DNA of 64,000 nucleotides from Anodontia alba (Eukaryota > Mollusca > Bivalvia > Lucinida > Lucinidae), in contig OZ024830.1 of assembly GCA_964016985.1 (NCBI GenBank), forward strand, positions 79,125,852-79,189,851. The letters are read 5' to 3'. Below, piece by piece: positions 10,971 through 20,408 of this stretch. Below the pieces are notes generated by a model that did no database searches, was not told the origin of the DNA, and worked only from the letters and a program-made list of their open reading frames with translations. Numbering within the stretch: the stretch's first letter is position 1; every line of letters begins with the position of its first letter. The translations under genes and the position numbers were made by a program.

Positions 10971-11590
10971 GTCACCTCGATGCTTCCTAGCAAGATTGGA
11001 GTCACTTGGCCTTTCGGCACAGGAGAAGAAGTGAAGAATAGATTTTCAGGATGGCTGCCATGGCGGCCATCTTGGATTTCCGATCAGCACGATTTTAGCT
11101 ATTTTTGATCTGCAAGTCACCTCAATGCTTCCTAGCAAGTTTGGAGTCAATTGGCCTTTCGGTTCAGGAGAAGAAGCGAAAAATAGATTTTCAAGATGGC
11201 TGCCATGGCGGCCATCTTGAATTTCCGGTCGGCACGATTTTAGCTATTTTTGATCTACAGGTCACCCCGATGCTTCCTAGTAAGTTTGGAGTGGATTGGT
11301 CTTTCAGTTCAAGAGAAGAAGCGAAAAATAGATTTTCAAGATGGCCGCCATGGCGGCCATCTTGGATTTCCGATCGGCACGATTTTAGCTATTTTTGATC
11401 TACAAGTTACCCTGATGCTTCCTAACAAGTTTGGAGTCAATTGACCTTTCGGTTCAGGAGAAGAAGCGAAAAATAGATTTTCAAGATGGCTGCCATGGCG
11501 GCCATCTTGGATTTCCGATCGGAACGATTTTAGCTATTTTTTCTATCTACAGGTCACCCCGATGCTTCCTACCAAGTATCGAGTCAATTG
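10971..11590. repeat. Tandem array 2: ~145-bp monomers, unrelated sequence
   Basis: The word GTCACCYCGATGCTTCCTA (with variants) recurs at 10972, 11116, 11261, 11406 and 11553. Each unit holds an internal palindrome, AAGATGGCYGCCATGG then CGGCCATCTTG. There are four full units and a partial. The sequence does not resemble array 1, yet the period is the same. Confidence 0.9.
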
Positions 11591-11735
11591 GCCCAGGGGT
11601 GTAGGAAGAGTAGGCTTTTAAAGCAATTGTTGACGCCGCATGACGAACGACGAACGACGGACGATGGACGACGGACATTGACTGACCACAGTAGCTCACC
11701 ATGATCACTTCGTGCTCAGGTGAGCTAAAAAGAAT

Positions 11736-12090
11736 ACACGTAGACCATGTCGCCCCATTAGGCACAGTGAAAGAAAAGTTCAGTAACACAACTAGTTCAG
11801 AGACGGGGATGGCTCGCACAGGATACAAGACTTCGTTCATAATTTTTGGATTTTTGTTTTGTTTAGAAAATCATGATGAATCTTTTCTGGACAGTAGTTT
11901 TTATTCTGTATGTCCAGTATTATTGTATAGAAACAGCCTGCGTGTGATATGGAATGTCATATGTGTTTGTAGAGGATCAAATAGTTCTACTTTGTAGTAA
12001 ACTAAGAAACTACATCTTATGATACAGTAGTCCTCCGCCAGAAATCATATCCGCATGCTAATTAGACGTGCCTCTGTAAGAAGCTAGATA
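11736..12090. other. Short unique stretch, no gene called
   Basis: The stretch at 11741-11840 is open on both strands, but I recognise nothing in it and see no clear splice sites. Confidence 0.25.
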
Positions 12091-12528
12091 CTTATTACTG
12101 CATACAAAGCAGTGCCGCACGTTATTAAAAGCCGTGCATTAACTGGCGAAAAGCCGTGTTTTAACAAGGCAATTCACGCGCTGTTAATGCACGGCTACGC
12201 AATATTCTCGTACCCGGGCCACAGAATTGCTGCCGTCACGAGATGTGTACTGCCCTGCCCTACAACGAGCATAGTCCGTGGAAATAGCGTTCTCGCGACA
12301 TCGGTAAAAAGGCGAAACAAAATAGTGCAAGAAAAACACGCGAAATGTAGCAAATGTTTTTAGTTTTTATGCAATAATAGCGATCGAACATGGTTTTTCG
12401 ATGCATTAACATTCGCCAGGTCCCTTGGGAGGTGTTGAAAACCGCGGCCTCCGGTCCCGGTTTTCAACACCTCCCACGGGACCTGGCGAATGTTAATGCA
12501 TGTACAACCATGTTTGATCCCTATATTG
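12091..12528 (+). mobile_element. Double-hairpin element, family G copy 1
   Basis: It runs from TTACTGCATACAAAGCAGTG to CCATGTTTGATCCCTATAT. The first hairpin pairs AGCCGTGCATTAAC with GTTAATGCACGGCT. The second pairs ATGCATTAACATTCGCCAGG with its complement around a GAAAACCGCGG loop. No coding capacity. Confidence 0.75.
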
Positions 12529-12764
12529 GTATGCGTACATAGGCTCATTTATTTGGTACTCGCACTTCCAATAAGTACTGTGTTTTAATTCAACTGTCTG
12601 TCTTCCATGAAATTAATTTGCGGAAAACTCAATTCCAATTCCATTAACGTCCCACAGTTTCAAACAATTAAAAGGAAATTGTTTTTGTCCTCGTTTTATT
12701 ACGTGTTTAAACCAGCAATAATGTAACATATAAATTAAAGGAGACATCACAAGGGAGTTCCATA

Positions 12765-12985
12765 CTTAAGGGGAATGGATATCAGCCGTGTCCAGCGAAA
12801 ATGTGTCTTCGAGCATGCTCAAAATACACATTCATTCCACGCATGCGCAAAGTCTCATCCAGGCATTTGCTTTCACTTGATACATTTTATAGTGTCCAAG
12901 GATTCTGTTAGCAGGCCGCAAAGACCCTGATCAGACTGCTGCCCGCATATGCCCGAAGACATGGCATGGCGTGGTCCATATACTT
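12765..12985 (+). repeat. Family F element
   Basis: It shows the family words GCGAAAATGTG, TTCGAGCATGCTCAAAA, GATTCTGTTAGC and CTGATCAGACTG in order. Other copies are at about 29108, 34070, 37338, 54040, 54385 and 57380, with a diverged piece near 39690. Confidence 0.5.
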
Positions 12986-13382
12986 TGTACATTTTGACCC
13001 TTATCACAACAGAGACAACTGTTGTGACTTCCTAACTGCTTACCTGCAAACCAAATCATTTCTAAATTATGTTTGTTTGTTTGTATTAAGGTTTTACAGC
13101 CCTGTCAAGGTTTTACATTTACAGCCCTGTCAACTCAATGGGGTCATGTCGAGCGAGGTCAGTTTACCTAGCCACGCTTTTACTGGGCAGGTTTAGTCCT
13201 CTAAGCGGCTAATCAGTATTGTGCACATTCTTTCGACAGAAACTGACAACTGTCCTCCTGGTTTCGTCATGGCGAAGCGGGCCTCATTAATTGGTTGTCA
13301 CTGGTCATTGAACACAGGTGACACAGTTTGATATGTACAGGTATTGTATTGTTAGTCATCAGTTTCAAGGTTTAAGTGCTCA

Positions 13383-13405
13383 CTATCTATCTATCTATCT
13401 CTCTG

Positions 13406-13469
<64 letters not shown>

Positions 13470-13648
13470 CCTGAATAGTTACCAGTTTAATAAATATTAT
13501 CTATCAATCTATCTATCCGTCTATCTGTCTGTCTATCTATCTATCTATCTATCTATCTATTTATCTATCTATCTATCTGAATAGTTACCAGTTTAATAAA
13601 TGTTATCTATCTATTTATCTATCTATCTATCTACCTATCTATCTATAC
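13383..13648. repeat. (CTAT)n microsatellite in three blocks
   Basis: There are three CTAT blocks. The unit GAATAGTTACCAGTTTAATA separates blocks 1/2 and 2/3, so microsatellite plus spacer were duplicated together. Confidence 0.95.
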
Positions 13649-13844
13649 ACCAGCAATTCTGCTCCCCCGAGTTACATTGTACATCCACCTGTAATTTGGG
13701 TCACTGCAACGAATTGCAATAATTTTTAGAATGTGTCCTAGTTCTTACCCCACAGTTATTATATATATGAAATTACGGTTACCGTCCTGACTGCAGCTTT
13801 GTATTTCCATTTCCTCTGATGTCATGTTATACTTGACTTTGAGA

Positions 13845-14022
13845 GAATAAAAGTACTTTGACTTTTTGACTTTCTTAAATCAGCGGAAGGGAGAGATTGA
13901 CCGTAAGAAAATATTTCATGACCAATCTCCACGGAAGAATGCTGCCGACACGGCTGGGGTCGAACCCGCAACTTCCTGATCACCAGTCGGATACGCATCC
14001 AACTGAGCCACCAAGGCCGGCC
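13845..14022 (-). repeat. tRNA-derived SINE
   Basis: On the minus strand the element opens GGCCGGCCTTGGTGGCTCAG. It contains an A box TGGCTCAGTTGG and, about 40 bases on, a B box GGGTTCGACCCC, the internal promoter for RNA polymerase III. The tRNA-like head is about 74 bp, followed by an unrelated body and a tail with repeated AAGTCAAA words. The head is not a good functional tRNA because the acceptor arms do not pair. The 3' limit is approximate. Confidence 0.7.
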
Positions 14023-14259
14023 CTTCTAAATTATGTATTCCTTTAAAATTAATGCTTCAGAATAAAGAAGTAATTTACTTGCAAGCTAATTATTTCGTTT
14101 AAAACAGACATTTTCTAAGAAGCGAGGAAAGAAATTTTAACAGAGTCTTCTCGGCTTCGTTGAGAGTGTATGTATTGCCCTTTATATCTGAACAGGTGTG
14201 ACTGAGCAGCGATTGTAAACCAGATACTGTCAAAACATGTCTACCCTCGTGTAAGACTA

Positions 14260-14587
14260 CAGTTGACTCTCGATAACTCGAACTCGCTTATCTCGAATAA
14301 CCGCTTATCTCGAAGTGAAAATCTGGTCACTGCCAAAACTTAAAAATCTAATAACATGTAAAAAATATTGTGGAAAAGAGGAGAAATTGCTCCTAAGGAG
14401 CAATTTCTCCTCTTTTCCACAATATTTTCAATATATCTCTAACCTCAAGAGTCCAATTATACATATATTTGTTAAATGTGGCTAATCGAATTAGTTTTTC
14501 CTCTATTCTGCAAATCTGATATGAAGTACGGATATCTCGAAGTATTTCAGAGAGTCCCTTGGAATTCGAGATAACGAGAGTCGACTG
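14260..14587 (+). mobile_element. Family C copy 1, pogo/Tigger-type MITE
   Basis: The ends CAGTTGACTCTCGATAACTC and GAGATAACGAGAGTCGACTG are inverted and flanked by TA on both sides. The core is a long hairpin AATATTGTGGAAAAGAGGAG / complement around GCTCCTAAGGAGC. CAG ends and a TA duplication are typical of pogo/Tigger elements. No coding capacity. Confidence 0.85.
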
Positions 14588-14643
14588 TATATACTTTTTA
14601 CAAGGAAAACCATTTTGACTTAAAATTACGTAGTGCTCTTTAT

Positions 14644-15118
14644 CTAACCCTAGTCCGGCTGAACCCGGATATGTCCTGACTTTGCAAACAGTATAGATTC
14701 AAATCAGTTGGCTTTTGATCTACATTACGAAAACACGCCTATTCAAATATATAGAAAAGTTTACCTCCGGAAAATGAAAATTTTCAGATAAAAAAACCTC
14801 TGATATTTTTCACATTTCTGCTCAAAACATACATTGTGGGTACTCGTTAGAACCGCCTCGGCGAGGCGGTTCTAACGAGTACCCACAATCTATGTTTTTT
14901 AAGCAGAAGTAAGTAAAATAAGGTATACCCCTGTAAACCCCAGTTTTACTATATAAAAGTGGTCGAAACTATATAGGCGTGTTCTCGTGATGTAAACTTG
15001 CACTGTTTGTCATTATGTATTTGAGTTTGTATCGACAACCTGGATCAAGTAATCTGATTGACTGAAAGTTAGAAATTGGCGGGTCATCTTAATTTATTCA
15101 GCATGACAAGGGTTAAAA
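14644..15118 (-). mobile_element. Family E element split by MITE-A copy 3
   Basis: Outer ends are AACCCTAGTCCGGCTGAACC and TTCAGCATGACAAGGGTTAA. The internal words CAAACAGTATAGAT, CAGTTGGCTT and TAATCTGATTG match the uninterrupted copy at 26811-27023. MITE-A occupies 14723-14992. Confidence 0.7.
14723..14992 (+). mobile_element. MITE-A copy 3 (forward), inside a family E element
   Basis: Full length, with hairpin core perfect around GCCTCGGCGAGGC. TA lies on each side, possibly by chance. Confidence 0.88.
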
Positions 15119-15366
15119 TCCCGAATATGCGTGATTAAGCAAAGAGTTTAAACAATACAAAAATGCTTGTCGGTCAGCACGATTTATACACATTAAATGT
15201 ATCAATATGGACATGTGAAAAGATTGTAATATATAGATGATACATTCGATTGCACACCATCACAAATCCAAGCACTTCCCTCTGACCTGTCACAAGACAA
15301 ACATTAAAGCGAAAACATGTTCTACTCACAATTCTGGCCCCGAGAATATAAAACATTTTTGTCTGA

Positions 15367-15639
15367 AGCTTCCTCAAAGTCTCTACTACATGTCTGCAAA
15401 CAACAGAGGCTCTTGCGATACTGTGCTTATTCGATTTGCTTGGCGCATATGTTATAATTACCTTTTCCTCATGCGCTGGCATTTACCCGGCGGAAATTCG
15501 TTCAAATCAAATACTATGGTCTTCTTTCGTTCAGATTAGAACTATTTTAGAAGCGAGGCAAACAATTTTGACAGGGTTAATTCCACTGGAAATGCACTAT
15601 CATTTGTCTGTTCCATGTGATTTTTACAGAAACGTTTAG
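15367..15639 (+). CDS. Candidate exon in an ORF-rich island, strand uncertain
   Basis: The interval is open in three frames. The + frame (ending TAG at 15637-15639) has a hydrophobic stretch, AILCLFDLLGAYVIITF, that could be a membrane segment, with a possible acceptor AACAACAG before 15408 and a possible donor after 15530. The minus frame (15482 to 15174) is open for 102 codons, with a sober codon pattern starting MPAHEEKVIITYAPSK. I cannot decide between them, and neither has a recognised domain. It could be chance in unique DNA. Confidence 0.2.
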   Translation, partial: SFLKVSTTCLQTTEALAILCLFDLLGAYVIITFSSCAGIYPAEIRSNQILWSSFVQIRTILEARQTILTGLIPLEMHYHLSVPCDFYRNV

Positions 15640-15670
15640 CGTGCTGGGTAAAATTTTCAGCAGACGACAT
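15634..15670. repeat. Family B end fragment
   Basis: GCGTGCTGGGTAAAATTTTC followed by AGCAGACGACAT is the terminal stretch of family B. It abuts MITE-A copy 4 directly. Confidence 0.6.
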
Positions 15671-15780
15671 CATCACGAAAACATGCCTAATAGTATATAA
15701 TTTTTACCCCCTTAAACCCCACTTTTATATAGTAAAACTGGGGTTTAGAGTGGTATGCATTATTTTTCTTATTTCTGCTT
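15671..15780 (-). mobile_element. MITE-A copy 4 (reverse), truncated
   Basis: Only the CATCACG end and the small hairpin remain. The match stops at TTATTTCTGCT, where the large hairpin should begin. Confidence 0.8.
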
Positions 15781-15996
15781 TTGGGGAAATTTGTAATATG
15801 TAGGTTTTGCAAACAGACTGGTAAAAGTTAGCATAATACATACACGTATATATAATAAACGTAACAATACCAGTTTTAGCGTTAGTGTTCCAGATAAATA
15901 CATTCTGAATCTACTTTTCCCAGTGGACTAAACCTCTAAAGATGACAATAAACGGTTAAAGTACAGATCTTGGTCAATATTTTGCATTCCTCACAG

Positions 15997-16066
15997 TACA
16001 CACATTATCATGATCCGCGAAACAAAGCCTCCGAAGATGTCAGACAGGAGATGCCTGATGAAACTC

Positions 16067-16097
<31 letters not shown>

Positions 16098-16253
16098 TTT
16101 AAAAACAATCGGGCAGTCTCCTTCAAGCCACATCAACTCCTCCGACCCGCTAAGTAAGGTAGCAGATGTTGTCTGCAGCAAACATCCGCGAGAGGAACCA
16201 AATACACTAAAAGATAGTAATTCAAAATCCCTTAAGCGAATTGGTTACGATCG
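15997..16253 (+). CDS. Candidate exon with embedded A-tract, unknown
   Basis: A good acceptor (TTTTGCATTCCTCACAG) ends at 15996 and opens a phase-0 frame reading YTHYHDPRNKASEDVRQEMP. An A-run of about 27 bases (read as poly-Lys) follows, then DLKTIGQSPSSHINSSDPLS and a Ser/Lys-rich tail. CTAAGTAAGG near 16151 is a good alternative donor, with which the exon would be shorter. Hydrophilic, no domain seen. The homopolymer makes a functional exon doubtful; a decayed exon or pseudogene is as likely. Confidence 0.25.
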
Positions 16254-16426
16254 ATTTATTTTCCACCATGCTGTACAAGGAAGATAACTTTTGTGACTTC
16301 CTGTTTGCGCTGCTGCACACCAAGTCCTTTCTGAAAAATGAGTCTACTCATCAAGGAAATCGTTTACTCCTAAGGGGAGTTTTTTCGTCACAGTCTTTAA
16401 AGGATACGCAATGCGTAAATTAAAAC

Positions 16427-16630
16427 TTTGCATGCTTGATAAAAACATTTAGCAGACGAAATTTTGAAATATGTTTTTTTTTTCTCCAAGAAAACAGGTT
16501 TTGACATTTTATGCAAATTGTCTCCAATGGAGACAATTTGCATGAAATGTTTAATCCTGTTTTCTGGGAAAAATAAGAACAATATCATCAATCTGTTGTT
16601 TGCTGAATTTGCTCATAGCGCCGTAAGTGT
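16427..16630 (+). mobile_element. Family B MITE, copy 1
   Basis: The core hairpin is GCAAATTGTCTCCAATGGAG, then ACAATTTGC. It is flanked by TTTTGACATT/AATGT and by CCAAGAAAACAGG / CCTGTTTTCTGGG, with outer words AGCAGACGAAATTTTG and TGTTTGCTGAATTTG. No coding capacity. Confidence 0.8.
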
Positions 16631-16717
16631 TCAAAACCACAAAAAGTGAAGCAGATTATATTTAAAAGCAGAGTTTGATACATTTTGTAGGGCTCACGTA
16701 GAAGGAGTTTACTTGTA

Positions 16718-16921
16718 CAGTAAAACCTGTGTAAGACAGCCACCTTCGAGACTGACTTTAAATAGCGGTTGATGTGGAAAAAGTTGTCTGTCTTATAAAG
16801 GTACATGTCATGTAATTTTGCTAGCAAAATTACATGACATGTACCTTTATAAGACAACTACCTTTTCACATTAACCACTAAGGTCAATTTGAAAGGTGGC
16901 TGTCTTACACAGGTTTTACTG
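16718..16921. mobile_element. Family M, pogo-type hairpin MITE
   Basis: This is a 204-bp near-complete inverted repeat. The ends CAGTAAAACCTGTGTAAGAC and the reverse complement finish at 16921, with TA at 16716-16717 and 16922-16923. The centre, TAATTTTGCTAGCAAAATTA, is perfectly paired. Only one copy was found in the window. Confidence 0.85.
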
Positions 16922-17009
16922 TATAATTCTTCTTGTACCATGGGTCATTATGATTTAGTCTAGAATTTTGTCATGTACAAATAGATTTGGATGCAATTAT
17001 CTCATTCGT

Positions 17010-17011
<2 letters not shown>

Positions 17012-17042
<31 letters not shown>
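17012..17042. repeat. Poly(T) tract
   Basis: Uninterrupted T-run. Other homopolymers of at least 20 lie at 16070, 19418, 25671, 33999, 35548, 50440, 56432 and 63078. Confidence 0.95.
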
Positions 17043-17043
<1 letters not shown>

Positions 17044-17136
17044 TTGTTTTGTTTTCTTTTGTTTTGCTTTATGCAGTCTTGTGGCATATCAAAAGTAAGT
17101 ATGTTTTTGTAATGTGCACTTGTTTAACGTTTACCA

Positions 17137-17327
17137 TATTCTGGGAAAAACGACTTGATGACACGTTTTCTTATTTTTCCAAGAATACAGGGTTTGATAT
17201 GTCATGCTAATTGTCTCTTAAGGAAACAATTTGCATGAAATGTCAAAACTGTTTACTGGGGGAATAAGAAAATAAAATATTTCAAAATACACCGTCTGTT
17301 GAAAATTTTACCCAGCATGCTAAGGGT
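17137..17327 (+). mobile_element. Family B MITE, copy 2
   Basis: The core is diverged (CTAATTGTCTCTTAAGGAAA), but the outer words GTCAAAACTGTTTACTGGG and TTTTACCCAGCATGCTAAG fit the family. Confidence 0.75.
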
Positions 17328-17342
17328 CAGCATAATTGTCAA

Positions 17343-17688
17343 AGCGCCAGTGCACTTGCCAAGTACTTGTATCCTAATTTCTGCCGGAGTTGTTACGAAT
17401 GGTGCACACATGGATTTACCGCATTTACCCAAAATATATTCGGAAACCATAACTCTTTACCATACCATTACAGAACCTAGCCCTCCTACCACAGCCTTCA
17501 AACAAGGTTCATATACACGAAACGACCACACAACACAGGATCCCTTCGAAACGGAACACACATGCCAAAAAAAATGGACGAACAAAGAAGCACTGGAAGA
17601 GATAGGTGATATAATTTCTGTCCTTCTCAGGCAACTAATTATTTTAACATTATCTTGTTTTTGTTATTGTTGTCATCATATGCAGTAG
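17343..17688 (+). CDS. Candidate coding segment, unknown
   Basis: This is a unique-sequence frame of about 115 codons ending in TAG at 17686-17688. A plausible internal exon is 17474-17604 (acceptor CCATACCATTACAG, donor GAGATAG|GTGATA), reading PSPPTTAFKQGSYTRNDHTT and then KWTNKEALEEI. It is hydrophilic with a hydrophobic end and no recognised domain. It could belong with the candidate at 15997. Weak. Confidence 0.2.
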
Positions 17689-17704
17689 CACAGATATTAT
17701 ATAC

Positions 17705-18240
17705 ACCAAGTCCCCGAGGTTATATTTAACCTTTTCCGTGCTAAAATCACCTGAGCAGGAAATTTTCCTTTCTAATAAATATGAAAAAAGCAAACAATGT
17801 TTGAGACTGTCATATTTATTAGCAGAGAACGTTTAATGACCAGATGTGTTTAGCAAGAAAGACTTTGCATCTGTTAGTAATTTTAGATTTATCAACAGGG
17901 CAAATTTCATGCTCACCTGAATTGAGCATAAAAAGAAAAAAAAATAAATAAATAAAAAATAAAAACGTTTTATAACCTCGAGGCCAGGCCACAAGGTTAT
18001 AGAACTAATTTCATGCTCAACTCAGCTGAGCATGAAATTTCCTTTGCTAATAAATATGAAAATGCCAACAATAGTTGGCATTTTCATATTTATTAGCAGA
18101 GAAATTTTCATGCTCAGCTATATTTATCAAGAAAAAAATTGAAATCGTTAGTAATTCGAGATTTATTAGCAGGACAAATTTCATGCTCAGCTGAGTTGAG
18201 CATAAAAAAAACGTTTTATAACCTCGGGGCCAGATCTCTA
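17705..18240. mobile_element. Two family K elements in tandem
   Basis: Each unit ends in GTTATAAAACGTTTTT-type words near CCTCGGGG/CCTCGAGG. Each contains AATTTCATGCTCA...TGAGCATGAAAT hairpins and CATATTTATTAGCAGAG. The second unit has a perfect inner hairpin, AAATGCCAACAA / TTGTTGGCATTT. Single copies are at about 44130-44390 and 63085-63310. Confidence 0.65.
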
Positions 18241-18249
18241 CTACACTCA

Positions 18250-18600
18250 CATGTGGTGCCGATAATAGTCTCCCCGTACTTCATCGTAGTGTGTCCCCGT
18301 ACTTCATCGTAGTGTGTCCCCGTACTTCATCGTAGTGTCTCCCCGTACTTCATCGTAGTGTCTCCCCGTACTTCATCGTAGTGTCTCCCCGTACTTCATC
18401 GTAGTGCAAGTCATCTGTTCATTTTCCTTCAGATGATTTGGAAAATCGAGTTCCGCTTAAAACGGTGACATTGGGCGTATGCAGTCCTGCAAACATTATT
18501 TTTGTCAGATGAAGAGTCTCAAGGAAACCGGGACTTCATTTTTTTATGTTTCTAAGGGAAACCTTTATATACCTTAGTTGCATTTACACATAAATCGGCG
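18250..18600 (+). repeat. Family D copy with expanded minisatellite
   Basis: The family D order is intact (GGGCGTATGCAGTCCTGC, GATGAAGAGTCTCAAGG), except that its GTCTCCCCGTACTTCATC segment is amplified (18269-18406). Confidence 0.6.
18269..18406. repeat. 23-bp minisatellite, six units
   Basis: Six head-to-tail copies of TCCCCGTACTTCATCGTAGT plus TGT/TCT; 6 x 23 = 138 bp. The only differences alternate between GTGTC and TGTCT at the junction. Confidence 0.95.
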
Positions 18601-18635
18601 CTGCCTCTATGTGACTCCGTTGCCTGGTAGCGTTT

Positions 18636-18720
<85 letters not shown>
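18636..18720. repeat. (GATA)n microsatellite
   Basis: About 21 uninterrupted units. Confidence 0.97.
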
Positions 18721-19040
18721 CATTTGAATGTTGCAGCTTCGCTCAGTCGAACAGTACTTACCCTTGTCAGAGATCGAGAATAACACTAACCTGGTTCTTC
18801 GTTATGTCTATGTCCTTATGCGCCCTTTTAACGTGGTTATACCCCGTTTTTAAAAGAGGTCCTGTCTGACTTTTTGTCACCACATCACCACCTGTCTTGC
18901 GGCTTGAGTATCAGTCTCTGTAAATATTCATAAAACTTCACATTCAAATTGTACTTGAATTGAATTTCTGCTACGAATGCTCAACGACCTGCAAAATTAA
19001 ATACAGAATCCTAGTTCGGATATTTTCTCTAAGATTAACA

Positions 19041-19228
19041 CTATGCATGCTGGGAAAAAATCAGTAGACGCCATTTGGAAATCTATTTAATTTTTCCCTA
19101 GAAAAAGCGTTTTGACCTTTTATGCAAATTGTCTCCAATGGAGACAATTTGCATGAAAGGGCAAAATCCTGTTTTCTGGAAAACATAAAACTGTATTAAT
19201 TTGGAACTTGCCCATAGCATGTGAAAGG
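19041..19228 (+). mobile_element. Family B MITE, copy 3
   Basis: Perfect core TGCAAATTGTCTCCAATGG and complement. The outer words GCATGCTGGGAAAAAATC and AGTAGACGCCATTT fit the family. Confidence 0.8.
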
Positions 19229-19411
19229 TGAACCAGCTCAACACCGTACCCTTTGGGAAAATGTCTCAGCGATTTGAATGGCTTCATAATTTTGTATCGA
19301 TTTCGTATTTGCATCGCAAATAAGATGAGAAATAGATAAAAGAAAACAAGGTCAGATGAGGTGGAACATTCGCCCAAGATTGCTATCGACCTTTCCTGCA
19401 GGCTACGGTGG

Positions 19412-19457
<46 letters not shown>

Positions 19458-19526
19458 CGCAGACAAGATACAACATAGACACTTTGTGGTCAGTTTCTAC
19501 ACTGTTCATTTTACACAGACTGATAT

Positions 19527-19804
19527 CATTACGAAAACACGCCTATTCAAATATACTGAAAATTTTACCACCCAAAAATGAAACATTTCAGATGAAAAAT
19601 TCTGATATTCTTCATATTTCTGCTCAAAACATAGATTGTGGGTACTCGTTAGAACCGCCTCAACGAGGCGGTTCTAACGAGTACTCACAATCTATGTTTT
19701 GAGCAGAAATAAAAAAAATAATGTCCACCCCTGTAAACCCCAGTTTTACTATATAAAAGTGGGGTTTAAGGGGGTCAAAATTATATAGGCATGTTTTCGT
19801 GATG
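19527..19804 (+). mobile_element. MITE-A copy 5 (forward)
   Basis: Full length. The core centre reads GCCTCAACGAGGC. Confidence 0.9.
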
Positions 19805-20408
19805 GTTGTTGTTTTTCTTGTTCATTAATATTTTTTGCGTACTCCAGTGACTCTGTATAGGGGCAAAGAAGGGTTAGACACGCCTGTGCTTTCGCGCAGG
19901 CTGAGCTGGGCCACTGTTGCCCCCATATGTACGCTAAATCCAGTTTTGCTGCGTTTCGCGTCACTGCGTATTCATTGCATTGTTTCATCGTTCAACAGCA
20001 CAACCTTAACAGACAGAGTCTCCTTAAAGTTGAATAAATTGTCTCCTCAAATTACATTTTCCTAATTACACTGAAGAGACAATCATTGATGCGGTCTATT
20101 GACCGCCGTGGGAAACGACCATCGTAATGCGTCTTGTAATTTACAAGAAATTGCAGATCGTAGTTTTGTCTGTGGAAGGATATATAACTTGTCTTAAGCC
20201 TGTTCTGAAGGTCGTATGCACCCCTGTAAAGTACTGTCGATCTTCAATGGTTCGAACATCTTCGGGAACAAGGAATTTTGTTCTTGAAGACAAAGGTAGT
20301 TCGGGCCACTGAGGGCATTACGAAAACACGCCTATTCAAATTTATTGAAATTTTTACCACCAAAAAAAAAAAGAAAATTTTCAGATAAAAATTCTGATAT
20401 TTTTCATA

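Larger units (their letters stand above)
8800..11735. mobile_element. Mollusc-type element with inverted ends and internal arrays
   Basis: Left end: AGATGGCCATAATTGCCCTG, then GCTCACCTGAGCA at about 8827. The right end is TGCTCAGGTGAGC at about 11713, preceded by GACGACGGAC-type stretches and AGTAGCTCACC. The inverted 13-mers enclose two tandem arrays. Elements of this design, with a GGTGAGCT end, are known from many mollusc genomes; I do not know their transposase. There is no coding capacity. Frames such as those at 11105-11444 are translations of the tandem units. Confidence 0.65.

Noticed and set aside
11105..11444. Open frames with repeated peptide FQDGCHGGHL / SIGLSVQEKKRK
   Set aside because: They are translations of tandem array 2. 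Frame continuity follows from the repeat, not from a gene.
12112..12363. 83-codon frame MPHVIKSRALTGEKPC, with a zinc-finger-like TGEKP word
   Set aside because: It lies wholly in family G, whose other copies do not preserve the frame. TGEKP here is chance.
13318..13584. Frame reading [12 protein letters not shown]
   Set aside because: Translation of the CTAT microsatellite.
13949..14022. Functional tRNA gene on the minus strand
   Set aside because: A and B boxes are present, but the acceptor and anticodon arms do not pair. It continues into a SINE body.
15970..16000. Start codon upstream of the candidate exon at 15997
   Set aside because: The apparent start is TTG in a T-rich tract that looks like a splice acceptor, not a translation start.
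18269..18406. CRISPR-like regular repeats
   Set aside because: Units are directly adjacent with no spacers, in a eukaryotic repeat element.
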